A stretch of 58,146 bases of DNA from an uncultured Muribaculum sp. (GCA_910589555.1 CAJUTE010000012.1:1-58146), one strand, 5' to 3'; shown: positions 1 to 8,533, counted from the stretch's first letter. A program made the numbers and translations. The notes: generated by a model from the letters alone, not told the origin.

Positions 1-235
1 TTGAATTGGTCCTTTAATCAATGTGCACAGACCACCAACACGAAGCTGCCGTCACGACCGGTGTCGGGGATACGCATTCATTCCCCCTACGCTCCCAGAG
101 CTCCCGACAGCACGCACTGTTCACAAAAAACATACGGCTCATAATTGTACTCTTGCGGTTCACTCCGACAAGAGCATTGCCGTATCCGCATATTTCAACC
201 AATCTACATCTATTAGTGGTTCAAAATAGATAGCA
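1..235. other. Left-edge non-annotated stretch
   Basis: No gene can be supported here. The minus strand has one open frame of 62 codons (202 to 14) that would have to start at TTG; it is rich in Cys, Trp and Arg and matches no family I recognise. The stretch lies downstream of the antiporter gene and looks more GC-rich than the other intergenic spacers. I could not find a tRNA cloverleaf, a 5S rRNA or a clear terminator in it. It could be an RNA or gene remnant running in from outside the window. Confidence 0.3.
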
Positions 236-1717
236 TTATTCCTCCTTAATTATCAGGAGTGAGTCGCCCGATTGCAGGTGCACCGAGCCGTTGGGAACTA
301 TGTAGCGTTGTCCCCGCTTTATCATCATCACCAATGAGCCTGCCGGAAGGTGCATATCACGCAGTGTGTTGCCGGCGGCAAGATGCTGCTCGGTCAATGT
401 GATGGTGTGGAGTGTGGACGGGAGTTCATCGGGAAGCTCCACGCCAAACTCGTCCTCATCCTCAGCTTCGTTGTCAATAAGCTTCAGTTTTCGTGCCGAT
501 GATATGACCGTAGTGCCCTGAATCAGGAGTGAGAGCAGGGTCACAAAAAATACAATGTTGAATATCTGTCCGGCGCCTTCGATATTTGCAACCACAGGAT
601 AGGTGGCGAATATTATGGGAACCGCGCCGCGCAGTCCCACCCATGAGATGAATGCTTTGGATCGGAGCGATATTTTCCGCAGTGGTGCGAGCGACAGCAT
701 GACGCTGAGGGGGCGCCCCACGAGGATCATGAACACGCCTATGAGCAGCGACACCGCCGCTACATCAAGCATCTCATGGGGATTGACAAGCAAGCCCAGC
801 ATAAGGAATACCACGATTTGAGCAAGCCATGTCATGCCGCCTATGAATTTGGTGATTGCCTTGTAAGACTGCAATCCGGCGTTTCCGATGACAATTCCGC
901 ATATATAGACCGCGAGATAACCGTTTCCGGCAAGATCGGTGGTTATGGCGAATGTGAAAAACACGCACCCGATGATCAGGATGGAGATCATCGACACCGC
1001 CTGTGCGGGATCCTCTTTTGTGTCGGATTTCTTGCCGAATTGACGATACATTTTTATGAGCCACAGTGTGAATTTGCCCATTATGAATCCGCCTGCGGTA
1101 CCGACGCCGAATTGAAGTATAAGTTCCAACGCGATGTCGCCTGCCGACAGACTTCCGCTCACGGTCAATGCCTGGATGAGCAGGATGGTGAGCATATACG
1201 CCATGGGGTCGTTGGATCCGCTTTCAAGCTCAAGCATGGGGCGCAGATTATGTTGCAGCTTAACTTTCTGGCTTCCAAGAATGCCAAACACCGATGCTGA
1301 ATCGGTTGACGACATTGTGGCGGCAAGGAGCAGTGACGGAATGAAAGCGAAATGGATGTTGCTCCATTCCATCCCCGACAGCCACCAGATGAATGTTCCG
1401 GTGATTAATGCCGTAAGAAGCACGCCTACAGTCGACAATATCAATCCGGGCACAATAACCGGGCGTATTGCCGAGATCTTGGTGTCAAGTCCTCCTGAAA
1501 ACAGAATGATGCACAAGGCTATCATGCCGATGAACTGTGCGGTGCCCATGTCGCTGAACTGGATGCCGAGCCCGTCGGACCCGAACCCCATTCCCACGAG
1601 GAGGAATATAAGCAGCAACGGCAAGCCGAAGCGGTAACTTGACTTGCCAATCAGAACTCCTGCAATGAGGAGCATGGAGCCTATTAAGATTATGTTTTCA
1701 GAAGTGATAAATCCCAT
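236..1717 (-). CDS. Potassium/proton antiporter, CvrA/NhaP2 type
   Basis: A 493-residue inner-membrane protein of the CPA1 cation/proton antiporter family. About residues 5-395 are a run of some twelve hydrophobic segments. They include the TMSSTDSASVFGIL and ELESGSNDPMAYML stretches, which carry the conserved acidic residues of this family. Residues from about 410 to the end form a cytoplasmic TrkA-C (RCK_C) domain, the regulatory module typical of NhaP2/CvrA K+/H+ antiporters. It starts 17 bases after the waaA stop and is probably the last gene of a gltX-waaA-antiporter run. The ion is inferred from the RCK_C architecture; Na+/H+ exchange cannot be excluded. Confidence 0.85.
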   Translation of the reverse strand: MGFITSENIILIGSMLLIAGVLIGKSSYRFGLPLLLIFLLVGMGFGSDGLGIQFSDMGTAQFIGMIALCIILFSGGLDTKISAIRPVIVPGLILSTVGVLLTALITGTFIWWLSGMEWSNIHFAFIPSLLLAATMSSTDSASVFGILGSQKVKLQHNLRPMLELESGSNDPMAYMLTILLIQALTVSGSLSAGDIALELILQFGVGTAGGFIMGKFTLWLIKMYRQFGKKSDTKEDPAQAVSMISILIIGCVFFTFAITTDLAGNGYLAVYICGIVIGNAGLQSYKAITKFIGGMTWLAQIVVFLMLGLLVNPHEMLDVAAVSLLIGVFMILVGRPLSVMLSLAPLRKISLRSKAFISWVGLRGAVPIIFATYPVVANIEGAGQIFNIVFFVTLLSLLIQGTTVISSARKLKLIDNEAEDEDEFGVELPDELPSTLHTITLTEQHLAAGNTLRDMHLPAGSLVMMIKRGQRYIVPNGSVHLQSGDSLLIIKEE

Positions 1718-1734
1718 AACATCATAACAACGGT

Positions 1735-2967
1735 TTATGCGCCGAAAAGGTTGTTGAAAATTATATCAGAAGCTCCGATATTAGACTTGATATAGTCTCC
1801 TGCCGCTTTTCCGGCGGTTTTAAGCGCTTTTTCATCGTTGATGAACCGGTCCATGATGTTGTTGAACTCGGTGTTGTCGCTGAATGACGTTCCGCCTCCG
1901 TTTGAAATCAAGTCAGATGCTTCCTTGAATTTCTTGTGGTTGGGCCCGAATATTACCGGGATTCCGTATACGGCGGCTTCGTTGAGATTATGGATTCCCA
2001 CGCCGAAACCTCCGCCTATATAGGCGATGTCGCCGTAGGTGTAGGCGCTCGACAATATTCCGAAGCAGTCGATGATGATGCAGTCGGCTTTTGCCGCTTC
2101 CTCAGGCGTGGTTTTCGACATTCTCACGTAGGGGCGTTTCAACTGAGATGTGATTTCGCTTACGCGGGTTTCATCGACCTCGTGGGGGGCTATTATCAGC
2201 TTCATCTCCGGATGAGAGTTGAAGTAGGGTATGATGTGGGCTTCATCGGGTTGCCAGGTGCTTCCGGCTACAAGCGTGAGCTTGTCCTTCTCGATGAATT
2301 TTTCTATTTCCGGAATCTTTTTGCAGGAAGCCATGATGTCGGTAACGCGGTCAAAGCGTGTGTCGCCCGCTACTGTTACTTTGTCGATGCCTATACCTGC
2401 AAGCAGCTGCTTTGATCGCTCGTCCTGCACATATATGTGTGTGTAGCACTGAAGCATCTTGCGGAACATCCCTCCCCACGGCTTGAAGAATATCTGTGAG
2501 GGGCGGAATATTGCTGAAATGATATAGGTGGAGATGCTTCGGCGCTTTAATTCGCTGAGGTAATTTCCCCAGAATTCGTATTTCACGAATATCGCCATGC
2601 AGGGGTTGACGATATCCAGAAATTCCTTTACCCGGTTCTTTAAGTCAAATGGCAGATAGCTTACCAAGTCGACCTGTGGGAAATTCTTACGCACTTCATA
2701 GCCTGACGGAGAGAAGAAGGTGAGAAGTATCTTTTTTTCAGGATGCTCTCGTCTTATCCTTTCAATCAGCGGGCGCCCTTGTTCAAATTCGCCTAATGAC
2801 GCGGCATGAATCCAAACATAGCTCTCGCCCGGGCGTATGTTGGAGCGAAGATAGGACAATGCCGATTTTTCGCCGTCGGCAAGCTTTTTGAGCTTGTCGT
2901 TGCGGCAGGCTCCGGCATTTATCCCAAGCCCCATCAACCGAATAGCAAGATTGTATATGGGATTCAT
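1735..2967 (-). CDS. waaA: 3-deoxy-D-manno-octulosonic acid transferase
   Basis: A 410-residue GT30-family enzyme that transfers Kdo from CMP-Kdo to lipid IVA at the cytoplasmic face of the inner membrane, the first step of LPS core assembly. Residues 57-60 read SLGE, with Glu60 at the place of the catalytic glutamate of the family. The N-terminal hydrophobic stretch fits membrane association. The C-terminal half has a GT-B nucleotide-sugar fold with the IAYIGGGFGVGIHNLNEAA motif. It starts 5 bases after the gltX stop, so the two are very probably co-transcribed. kdsB, which makes the CMP-Kdo substrate, is elsewhere in the window (18806-19561). Length is normal for the family. Confidence 0.93.
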   Translation of the reverse strand: MNPIYNLAIRLMGLGINAGACRNDKLKKLADGEKSALSYLRSNIRPGESYVWIHAASLGEFEQGRPLIERIRREHPEKKILLTFFSPSGYEVRKNFPQVDLVSYLPFDLKNRVKEFLDIVNPCMAIFVKYEFWGNYLSELKRRSISTYIISAIFRPSQIFFKPWGGMFRKMLQCYTHIYVQDERSKQLLAGIGIDKVTVAGDTRFDRVTDIMASCKKIPEIEKFIEKDKLTLVAGSTWQPDEAHIIPYFNSHPEMKLIIAPHEVDETRVSEITSQLKRPYVRMSKTTPEEAAKADCIIIDCFGILSSAYTYGDIAYIGGGFGVGIHNLNEAAVYGIPVIFGPNHKKFKEASDLISNGGGTSFSDNTEFNNIMDRFINDEKALKTAGKAAGDYIKSNIGASDIIFNNLFGA

Positions 2968-2972
2968 TCCTC

Positions 2973-4496
2973 TCAGATTGAGATTTCGTTTATGGCTCGT
3001 TGAAGTCTTTTGATTGTTTCCTCTTTTCCGAGCAGTTCGGTTATGTCAAACATGTGAGGACCTTTGCACTCGCCTACTACTGCAAGACGGAAGGCGTTCA
3101 TGACATTGCCAAGGTGGTAGCCTTTATCTGCGATCCATCCGAGCACAATCGGTTCGGCGGCTGCCGAGCTGAAGTCCTCGATGCCATTTATTACGTCGAT
3201 GAGTTCAGTCATGATGCGGGGAGTGTCCTCCGACCAGCGCTTTTTGATATCCTTGGGATTATATTCTGTGGGCGCTGTGAAGAAGAATTTAGTCTGGTCC
3301 CACAAGTCTTTCACGAAGTATATTCTTCCCTTGACGAGGGCTACTGCGCGGGCTAAGAATTCATCGGAATAGTTGTCGGGGTTGATGTCGTGGGCGGCAA
3401 GCACCGGTTTGAAAAGTTGGGCAAGTTCTTCGTCGGGCATCTTCTGGAGATACTCATGATTGAACCAGCGGCCTTTCTCAAAGTCAAATTTAGCGCCTGA
3501 GCGTGAGCAGTGGGCAAAATCAAATTTAGCCACGAGCTCATCCATAGACATTATCTCGGTGTCATCGCCGGGATTCCATCCGAGGAGCGCGAGGAAGTTC
3601 ACGACAGCTTCGGGAAGATAGCCCGATTCGCGGTATCCTGATGATATTTCGCCACCTTCGGGATGCCATTCGAGCGGGAACACCGGGAAGCCGAGACGGT
3701 CGCCGTCGCGCTTGCTGAGTTTGCCTTTTCCGTCGGGTTTCAGCAGCAACGGCAGATGCACGAATTGCGGCGCAGTGTCGCTCCAGCCGAATGCCTCATA
3801 AAGCAGCACGTGAAGCGGTGCTGACGGCAGCCATTCCTCGCCTCTTATCACATGGCTCACCTCCATCAGGTGGTCGTCAACAATGTTGGCGAGGTGATAA
3901 GTGGGCAGGTCGTCGGCGCTTTTGTATATGACTTTGTCGTCAAGCACTGAAGAATTGATGGTAACCTTTCCGCGCAGGAGGTCGTTGACTTCCACATTTC
4001 TTCCGGGCTCGATTTTGAAGCGTACCACATATTGATTTCCATCGGCGATAAGCTTCTCAACCTCTTCTTTCGGAAGTGTGAGAGAATTGCGCATTGACAT
4101 ACGCGTAGAAGCATCGTACTGGAAATTAGATATTTCCGCACGTTTTGCCTCAAGTTCGGCGGGGGTGTCAAATGCGATGTATGCTTTTCCGTTGTCAAGC
4201 AACATTTTCACGTGCTCGCGGTAGATGTCGCGTCGTTCGCTTTGCTTATAGGGTCCGTATGCTCCGCCCTCTTTCACGCCTTCGTCAATTCCTATTCCCA
4301 GCCATGCAAGGGCTTCGTTGATATACTCTTCGGCTCCGGGCACGAAGCGGTTTGAGTCGGTGTCTTCGATGCGAAGAATCATGTCGCCGCCATGTTTGCG
4401 GGCGAAAAGGTAGTTATATAGGGCTGTGCGTACGCCACCAATGTGGAGAGGTCCGGTGGGTGATGGCGCAAATCTTACTCTGACTTTACGGTTCAT
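2973..4496 (-). CDS. gltX: Glutamate--tRNA ligase
   Basis: Class I aminoacyl-tRNA synthetase that charges tRNA-Glu. The ATG at 4496 gives 507 residues and begins MNRKVRVRFAPSPTGPLHIGG. HIGG (residues 18-21) is the HIGH signature and KLSKR (259-263) the KMSKS loop. The open frame extends 12 codons upstream, but those residues do not belong to the family and overlap the putative -7 element at 4521-4528. First gene of the gltX-waaA-antiporter run. The C-terminal part is the alpha-helical anticodon-binding domain. It may be non-discriminating (Glu/Gln), which cannot be decided from this window. Confidence 0.96.
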   Translation of the reverse strand: MNRKVRVRFAPSPTGPLHIGGVRTALYNYLFARKHGGDMILRIEDTDSNRFVPGAEEYINEALAWLGIGIDEGVKEGGAYGPYKQSERRDIYREHVKMLLDNGKAYIAFDTPAELEAKRAEISNFQYDASTRMSMRNSLTLPKEEVEKLIADGNQYVVRFKIEPGRNVEVNDLLRGKVTINSSVLDDKVIYKSADDLPTYHLANIVDDHLMEVSHVIRGEEWLPSAPLHVLLYEAFGWSDTAPQFVHLPLLLKPDGKGKLSKRDGDRLGFPVFPLEWHPEGGEISSGYRESGYLPEAVVNFLALLGWNPGDDTEIMSMDELVAKFDFAHCSRSGAKFDFEKGRWFNHEYLQKMPDEELAQLFKPVLAAHDINPDNYSDEFLARAVALVKGRIYFVKDLWDQTKFFFTAPTEYNPKDIKKRWSEDTPRIMTELIDVINGIEDFSSAAAEPIVLGWIADKGYHLGNVMNAFRLAVVGECKGPHMFDITELLGKEETIKRLQRAINEISI

Positions 4497-4520
4497 ATCT
4501 TTTATTGATGAATTTTTTTG

Positions 4521-4528
4521 CAAAATTA
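4521..4528 (-). promoter_or_regulatory. Putative -7 element for gltX
   Basis: Reads TAATTTTG on the minus strand, a perfect match to the Bacteroidetes -7 consensus TAnnTTTG, 24 bases before the gltX ATG. No TTTG or TTG sits at the expected -33 distance, so only the -7 half is supported. Transcription would start near 4514 with a leader of under 20 bases. Confidence 0.45.
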
Positions 4529-4588
4529 ACAATAATTTATGACAGATTGCCCTAAGATAAAGATTAATTTGGGTGCCGAGGCTAAATA

Positions 4589-5377
4589 TTAGCGTGGCGT
4601 AGCTCCGGTGTAGAACGCTCGTACCTTTCCAAGGGGCAGCGCGCCTTCGAGTTTCACGGGGATGCGGCTGTCATCGGTTGTTATCCACGTGTCCATGGCA
4701 TCGGAAGAGACCTTTCCTTTCATCGTGAATGAGAACACGAGATGATACGTCCTGTAAGTACGGTTGTTGACGTTGATAGTCTCGATGCCCTTATAGGAGA
4801 CAGAAAGTTTTTCGGCGCTCTTTCCTGAAAATATAGCTACATTTATTGTGGCTCCGGGGTTCTTTGCCGAAAAATCCATTGTGCGCAGATAGTAGAACAC
4901 CGAAAGCATATCGAGCGCCGGGCTCTTTGCATGGAGAACTGTGTCGCTTTCGCTCACGGGACCTCGGTTTTTTGAACGCATACGGGTGGCGTAGCCGGTC
5001 ACGTTACTGCCGGAATTGGAGAATTTCACCACGTCGTTTCCATAACGCGAGCCTTCATGAGTGATTTTTTGATATTCCACCGGGAAGCATGACGGACGTG
5101 ACATTGTGGATATAAGAGTATCGCGCACCATCAGCACCTTGTCTGCCCAAGGCAGTGTCGATGCTGCAAGTTTAGCTTGATAGTATGGACCGTCGTTTCT
5201 GAGCGACAGCACGGCTGTGGCGGCATCTTTGTTTATCAGCCCCCATTTATAGGTGATGACATAGTGGAGATCTTCATCGAGCAGGTCGATGGCTGCTGCG
5301 GGAAGTGAGAATGCAAGGATAAGGCATATAGCCCATATTCTGGCAGAAATAGCTTTTAAGTGTCTACAAGTCTGCAT
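4589..5377 (-). CDS. DUF3108-like exported protein
   Basis: A 262-residue protein from the ATG at 5377; a further 17 in-frame codons upstream would need a TTG start. The N-terminus is basic (TCRHLKAISARIW), followed by a hydrophobic segment ending LAFSLPAAA, a good signal peptide, so the mature protein is periplasmic or outer-membrane associated. The mature part is beta-rich: it starts DEDLHYVITYKWGLINKDAA and contains the SRPSCFPVEYQKITHEGSRY region and the C-terminal DDSRIPVKLEGALPLGKVRA motif. These fit the DUF3108 family, whose function is unknown. It lies alone between gltX and tdk. Confidence 0.75.
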   Translation of the reverse strand: MQTCRHLKAISARIWAICLILAFSLPAAAIDLLDEDLHYVITYKWGLINKDAATAVLSLRNDGPYYQAKLAASTLPWADKVLMVRDTLISTMSRPSCFPVEYQKITHEGSRYGNDVVKFSNSGSNVTGYATRMRSKNRGPVSESDTVLHAKSPALDMLSVFYYLRTMDFSAKNPGATINVAIFSGKSAEKLSVSYKGIETINVNNRTYRTYHLVFSFTMKGKVSSDAMDTWITTDDSRIPVKLEGALPLGKVRAFYTGATPR

Positions 5378-5461
5378 TTGATAATAAATGAATATAGATA
5401 ATACAATCAAGCCCCTGTCATGGTTCAATTGCCGGTGGTTGCGTGTGGCGTTAACCGACGG

Positions 5462-6088
5462 TTAATCATTGAAAGGGAGGGAATGACGTATGGACTGTTC
5501 GATGCGCTTGTTGCGCCAGCATTTTCGGCACACGGCGATATAGCGGTCGTCGCCGCCTATTTCGAGCTGATCGCCTTCGGTGACAAAGTCGCCGTCGGAA
5601 TCGATGCGGGCGTTGACGATGGTTTTGCGTCCGCAGGTGCAGGTGCTCTTTATCTCATCGATTGTGTCGGCGATTTCAAAGAGGCGTCTCGAACCTTCAA
5701 ACAGATGTGTCTGGAAATCGGTGCGCAGCCCGTAGCAGATGACATTGCTTCCGTAATCGTCGACGATGCGGGCGAGCTGATCCACTTGCTCGGCTTTCAA
5801 GAATTGCGCCTCGTCGATCAGAAACCAGTCAATCACCGTCATGGTCTGTTCAAACATATCCTGAGCGAGCTGGTATAGGTCGGTGTCGGGGTAGATCCAT
5901 GAGCAGGTGCGTTCGATACCTATGCGTGACCTTATCACATTTTCTTTTTCACGGGTGTCGACTATTGGCTTCAGGCAGGCGTAAGTCATGCCGCGCTCTT
6001 CAAAGTTATAGGCGGTTGTGAGCAGAAGCGCAGTCTTTGCCGACCCCATTGTGCCATAGCGGAAATATAGTTTGCCTTTTCGGTTCAT
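5462..6088 (-). CDS. tdk: Thymidine kinase
   Basis: Phosphorylates thymidine to dTMP with ATP in the salvage pathway. The ATG at 6088 gives 208 residues beginning MNRKGKLYFRYGTMGSAKT, where the type II thymidine kinase P-loop is GTMGSAKT. IDEAQFLKAEQVDQL is the Walker B / DExQF region. Two cysteine pairs, CTCG and CRKC, near the C-terminus form the structural zinc site. The frame is open for 44 codons upstream, but those residues do not fit the family and overlap the rpmA terminator, so the later start is chosen. Confidence 0.94.
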   Translation of the reverse strand: MNRKGKLYFRYGTMGSAKTALLLTTAYNFEERGMTYACLKPIVDTREKENVIRSRIGIERTCSWIYPDTDLYQLAQDMFEQTMTVIDWFLIDEAQFLKAEQVDQLARIVDDYGSNVICYGLRTDFQTHLFEGSRRLFEIADTIDEIKSTCTCGRKTIVNARIDSDGDFVTEGDQLEIGGDDRYIAVCRKCWRNKRIEQSIRHSLPFND

Positions 6089-6189
6089 TTCAGTGTGATT
6101 TGAGAATTGAGTGGGTAAAGTTATGTATAAATCCGCGAATTGCCATAGGAAAAAGTCAAATTTGTGAACCGTTTTTTCATAAAAACAAA

Positions 6190-6220
6190 ATGAGGCGTGT
6201 TGATTGTCAACACACCTCAT
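6190..6220 (-). terminator. Terminator of rplU-rpmA
   Basis: A 14-base near-perfect inverted repeat (ATGAGGCGTGTTGA, three-base loop, TCAACACACCTCAT). On the minus strand it is followed by a T-rich run (TTTTGTTTTT). It lies 22 bases after the rpmA stop and before the tdk start. Confidence 0.8.
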
Positions 6221-6241
6221 TTCGGGTTTTCTGTTAGCGGG

Positions 6242-6505
6242 TTAAGCTTTAGCGTCGGGAGCTACGTTGATGAACTGGCGTCCGTTCTTGCCTTCAGTGA
6301 AGACAACTACGCCGTCAACAAGAGCGTAAAGAGTGTGGTCTTTACCGATACCAACATTTTCACCGGGATGGTGAACGGTGCCGCGCTGACGCTTGATGAT
6401 GTTGCCTGCTTTAGCATGCTGACCACCGAAAATCTTAACACCAAGTCGTTTGCTTTCTGATTCACGACCGTTCTTAGAACTACCTACACCTTTCTTATGT
6501 GCCAT
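6242..6505 (-). CDS. rpmA: 50S ribosomal protein L27
   Basis: An 87-residue basic protein of the large subunit near the peptidyl-transferase centre. It starts MAHKKGVGSSKNGRESESKR and carries the typical GNIIKRQRGT and HPGENVGIGKDHTL motifs. No N-terminal extension precedes the MAHKKG start, so the cleaved leader known from Firmicutes L27 is absent. It follows rplU by 22 bases; the pair is a standard rplU-rpmA operon with one promoter (6936-6966) and one terminator (6190-6220). Confidence 0.98.
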   Translation of the reverse strand: MAHKKGVGSSKNGRESESKRLGVKIFGGQHAKAGNIIKRQRGTVHHPGENVGIGKDHTLYALVDGVVVFTEGKNGRQFINVAPDAKA

Positions 6506-6527
6506 GTCTGTTTAAGATTTTAATGGG

Positions 6528-6848
6528 TTAAGCTACTAATTCTTTAATCACTACTTTGGTGAAGCACTGGCGATGGCCGTTTTTGCGGCGATAGCCTTTA
6601 CGTCTTTTTTTCTTGAAGACGATAACTTTGTCACCTTTTACGAGCGGAGTTGCCACTTCGCAAACTACTTTTGCACCTTCTACGGTGGGTGCGCCAACCT
6701 TTACGTTGCCGTCGGCATCGACCAAAAGAACACGGTCAAATTCTACTGTTTCGCCCTCTTTTTTGTCGTCACCGAGGTAGTGAACATACAAGAACTTTCC
6801 GGCTTCTGCCTTGAATTGCTGTCCTTGGATTTCTACAATAGCGTACAT
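6528..6848 (-). CDS. rplU: 50S ribosomal protein L21
   Basis: A 106-residue large-subunit protein that binds 23S rRNA. It begins MYAIVEIQGQQFKAEAGKFL and has the C-terminal signature FKKKRRKGYRRKNGHRQ. First gene of the rplU-rpmA operon. A leader of about 80 bases separates it from the predicted transcription start near 6929. Confidence 0.98.
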   Translation of the reverse strand: MYAIVEIQGQQFKAEAGKFLYVHYLGDDKKEGETVEFDRVLLVDADGNVKVGAPTVEGAKVVCEVATPLVKGDKVIVFKKKRRKGYRRKNGHRQCFTKVVIKELVA

Positions 6849-7161
6849 CTGTTAATTTAAAATATTACAGGTTAACTCCGTCAGGCGAGCATCCTTGTGG
6901 CGCTTCTTTACGAGCCTGTGCGGAAAAATTGCCCACAAAGTTACTGCTTTTCCTTTGATTGACAAAATATTTCCCGAGCTAATTTCTTGATTGCGGCGAA
7001 TAAAATCCAAAAATTGATGCTGATTATTGCGATATAATTAGATTGGTGTTGCAAATTTAGATAAAAATGCGAATTGCGGGTCGGGATTTGTGGGAGCTGC
7101 ATTTTTTTATGCAGTGGAAAATTATTAACTTCACGGAAACAATCTATAAGAGGATATAATT
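6849..7161. other. Divergent spacer rplU / purN
   Basis: This 313-base spacer has no gene. The left third is the rplU leader and promoter. The centre is AT-rich. A short inverted repeat, CTGCAT-TTTTTT-ATGCAG, lies at 7097-7114, 48 bases before purN. No complete Bacteroidetes promoter for purN could be found. A minus-strand TAAATTTG lies near 7050 but lacks a -33 partner. Confidence 0.6.
6936..6966 (-). promoter_or_regulatory. Promoter of rplU-rpmA
   Basis: On the minus strand TTTG (6966-6963), a 19-base spacer and TAACTTTG (6943-6936): a full match to the Bacteroidetes primary sigma factor promoter. The start point is predicted near 6929. Confidence 0.85.
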
Positions 7162-7731
7162 ATGAAGAGAATAGCCATATTTGCATCGGGCAACGGGTCG
7201 AATGCCGAAAATGTCATCAATTATTTTCAACAGCATCGTTGTGGCGGTGAGGTGGCTCTTGTGATATGCAATAAGCCTGATGCCGCGGTGCTGGACCGTG
7301 CTGCACGTCTTGGCGTCGACGCTGTGGTGATGCCGAGGGCTGAGATAAATGATCCTGATAGGTTGCTGCCTGTTCTGGATGAATATGGGGTTGATGTGAT
7401 TGTGCTTGCCGGCTTCCTCCTTATGGTGCCCGGTTTTTTGATTGAGCGTTATAGGAATAGAATCGTCAATATCCATCCGTCGCTGTTGCCTAAATATGGG
7501 GGCAAAGGGATGTATGGCAGCCATATTCATGAGGCTGTGGTGGCAGCCGGGGAGAGGGAGACCGGCATCACGGTGCATTTTGTGAGTGAAGGCTGTGATG
7601 AGGGGGAAGTGATATTTCAGGCATCGGTGCCTGTTGCCGGGAATGACACGCCTGCTGATGTCGAGGCAAAAATCCATGAACTTGAGAGGCTGCATTTCCC
7701 GCGAGTGATACGGGAAACATTTATTGACTGA
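7162..7731 (+). CDS. purN: Phosphoribosylglycinamide formyltransferase
   Basis: A 189-residue enzyme of purine synthesis that converts GAR to FGAR with 10-formyl-tetrahydrofolate. The N-terminus FASGNGSNAENVINYF is the phosphate-binding loop. Catalytic residues are visible as Asn103, His105 (VNIHPSLLP) and Asp146 (SEGCDEGEV), matching the Asn-His-Asp triad of the family. The KGMYGSHIHEAV stretch is usual. It is a single-gene unit convergent with rpsP; an inverted repeat at 7765-7791 may end it. Confidence 0.96.
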   Translation: MKRIAIFASGNGSNAENVINYFQQHRCGGEVALVICNKPDAAVLDRAARLGVDAVVMPRAEINDPDRLLPVLDEYGVDVIVLAGFLLMVPGFLIERYRNRIVNIHPSLLPKYGGKGMYGSHIHEAVVAAGERETGITVHFVSEGCDEGEVIFQASVPVAGNDTPADVEAKIHELERLHFPRVIRETFID

Positions 7732-7764
7732 AGTAACATCCAAATATATCGCATCTCCTGCTGG

Positions 7765-7791
7765 CCCCACACTCGCGCTGCTCATGTGGGG
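7765..7791 (+). terminator. Possible terminator of purN
   Basis: Inverted repeat CCCCACA / TGTGGGG with a 13-base loop, followed by TTTC. The U-tract is short, so strength is uncertain. A second, related but imperfect copy (CGCGCTGCGGCTCATGTGG) follows at about 7808-7827. Confidence 0.5.
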
Positions 7792-7853
7792 TTTCGGATG
7801 ATATCACCGCGCTGCGGCTCATGTGGTGTTGGGTGTGCTTTTGGGAAAAGAAA

Positions 7854-7880
7854 GAGGGTGAGCCAAAATGGCACACCCTC
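7854..7880. terminator. Bidirectional terminator purN / rpsP
   Basis: Arms GAGGGTGAGCC (7854-7864) and GGCACACCCTC (7870-7880) pair with one mismatch. On the minus strand the hairpin is followed by TTTCTTTTCCC, on the plus strand by GTGTTTTTTT. It can therefore serve both convergent genes. Confidence 0.78.
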
Positions 7881-7908
7881 GTGTTTTTTTGAATATCCGT
7901 GGCTGAGA

Positions 7909-8466
7909 TTATTCAGCGGCGGGAGCTTCTGCAGCGGGAGCTTCGTTGCCGGCAGCAGCTTCTTCAGCAGCTTTAGCAGCTTCCTCTTCAGCCTTAGCAG
8001 CTGCGATTTCAGCTTTCTTCTTAGCTACTTCTTCAGCTTTAGCCTTGTTCTTGGCAGCTTCTGCCTCAAGACGCTGTTTCATTTCGAGTTCTTTCTTGCT
8101 TGCTACGGCAGTCTTAGCTGCATCAACAGCTGACTGACGCTGGCTCTTCCAAGCTTCGAAACGACGCTGAGCTTCTTCTTCGTTGAAAGCGCCTTTCTTT
8201 ACACCGCCCTGGAGATGCTTCATGAGAAGCACGCCTTCGCGAGAAAGGATTGTGCGCACTGTGTCGGTGGGTTGAGCACCAACATTAAGCCAATACAAAG
8301 CACGTTCGAAGTTCAATGTTACTGTAGCAGGATTAGTGTTCGGATTATAAGAACCTATCCTTTCAATAAATCTACCATCACGTGGTGCCCTGCTATCGGC
8401 GATTACAATGGGATAGAACGCATAGTTTTTGCGTCCGTGACGCTGTAATCTGATTTTAGTTGCCAT
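7909..8466 (-). CDS. rpsP: 30S ribosomal protein S16 with long C-terminal tail
   Basis: Small-subunit protein S16 in residues 1 to about 85: MATKIRLQRHGRKNYAFYPI and then SYNPNTNP. Most bacteria end there (about 80-90 residues). This one continues to residue 185 with a helical, low-complexity tail built of Ala, Glu and Lys, then EAPAAEAPAAE. Long S16 tails are known from Bacteroidetes; their role is not established. It has its own promoter at 8502-8532 and ends at the shared terminator 7854-7880. Confidence 0.96.
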   Translation of the reverse strand: MATKIRLQRHGRKNYAFYPIVIADSRAPRDGRFIERIGSYNPNTNPATVTLNFERALYWLNVGAQPTDTVRTILSREGVLLMKHLQGGVKKGAFNEEEAQRRFEAWKSQRQSAVDAAKTAVASKKELEMKQRLEAEAAKNKAKAEEVAKKKAEIAAAKAEEEAAKAAEEAAAGNEAPAAEAPAAE

Positions 8467-8501
8467 TTTTTATTTGTTTATGATTTGTATTAAAAGCGGT
8501 G

Positions 8502-8532
8502 CAAAGGTACTGCTTTTAATTCGATTATCAAA
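8502..8532 (-). promoter_or_regulatory. Promoter of rpsP
   Basis: TTTG (8532-8529), 19-base spacer and TACCTTTG (8509-8502) on the minus strand, with start near 8495. The -33 element begins just after the stop codon of the preceding lipoprotein gene, so rpsP can be transcribed independently of the large upstream operon. Confidence 0.85.
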
Positions 8533-8533
8533 A

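Noticed and set aside
4497..4532. Longer gltX start giving 12 extra residues
   Set aside because: The extra residues are outside the family, and the putative promoter -7 element lies inside that stretch.
6089..6220. Longer thymidine kinase start
   Set aside because: It runs through the rpmA terminator; the family N-terminus begins at 6088.
7097..7114. Small inverted repeat before purN as terminator or riboswitch
   Set aside because: The stem has only six base pairs, and no larger fold could be supported.
7144..7785. 213-residue open frame opposite purN
   Set aside because: It lies antisense to an intact purN with clear catalytic residues and has no recognisable domain.
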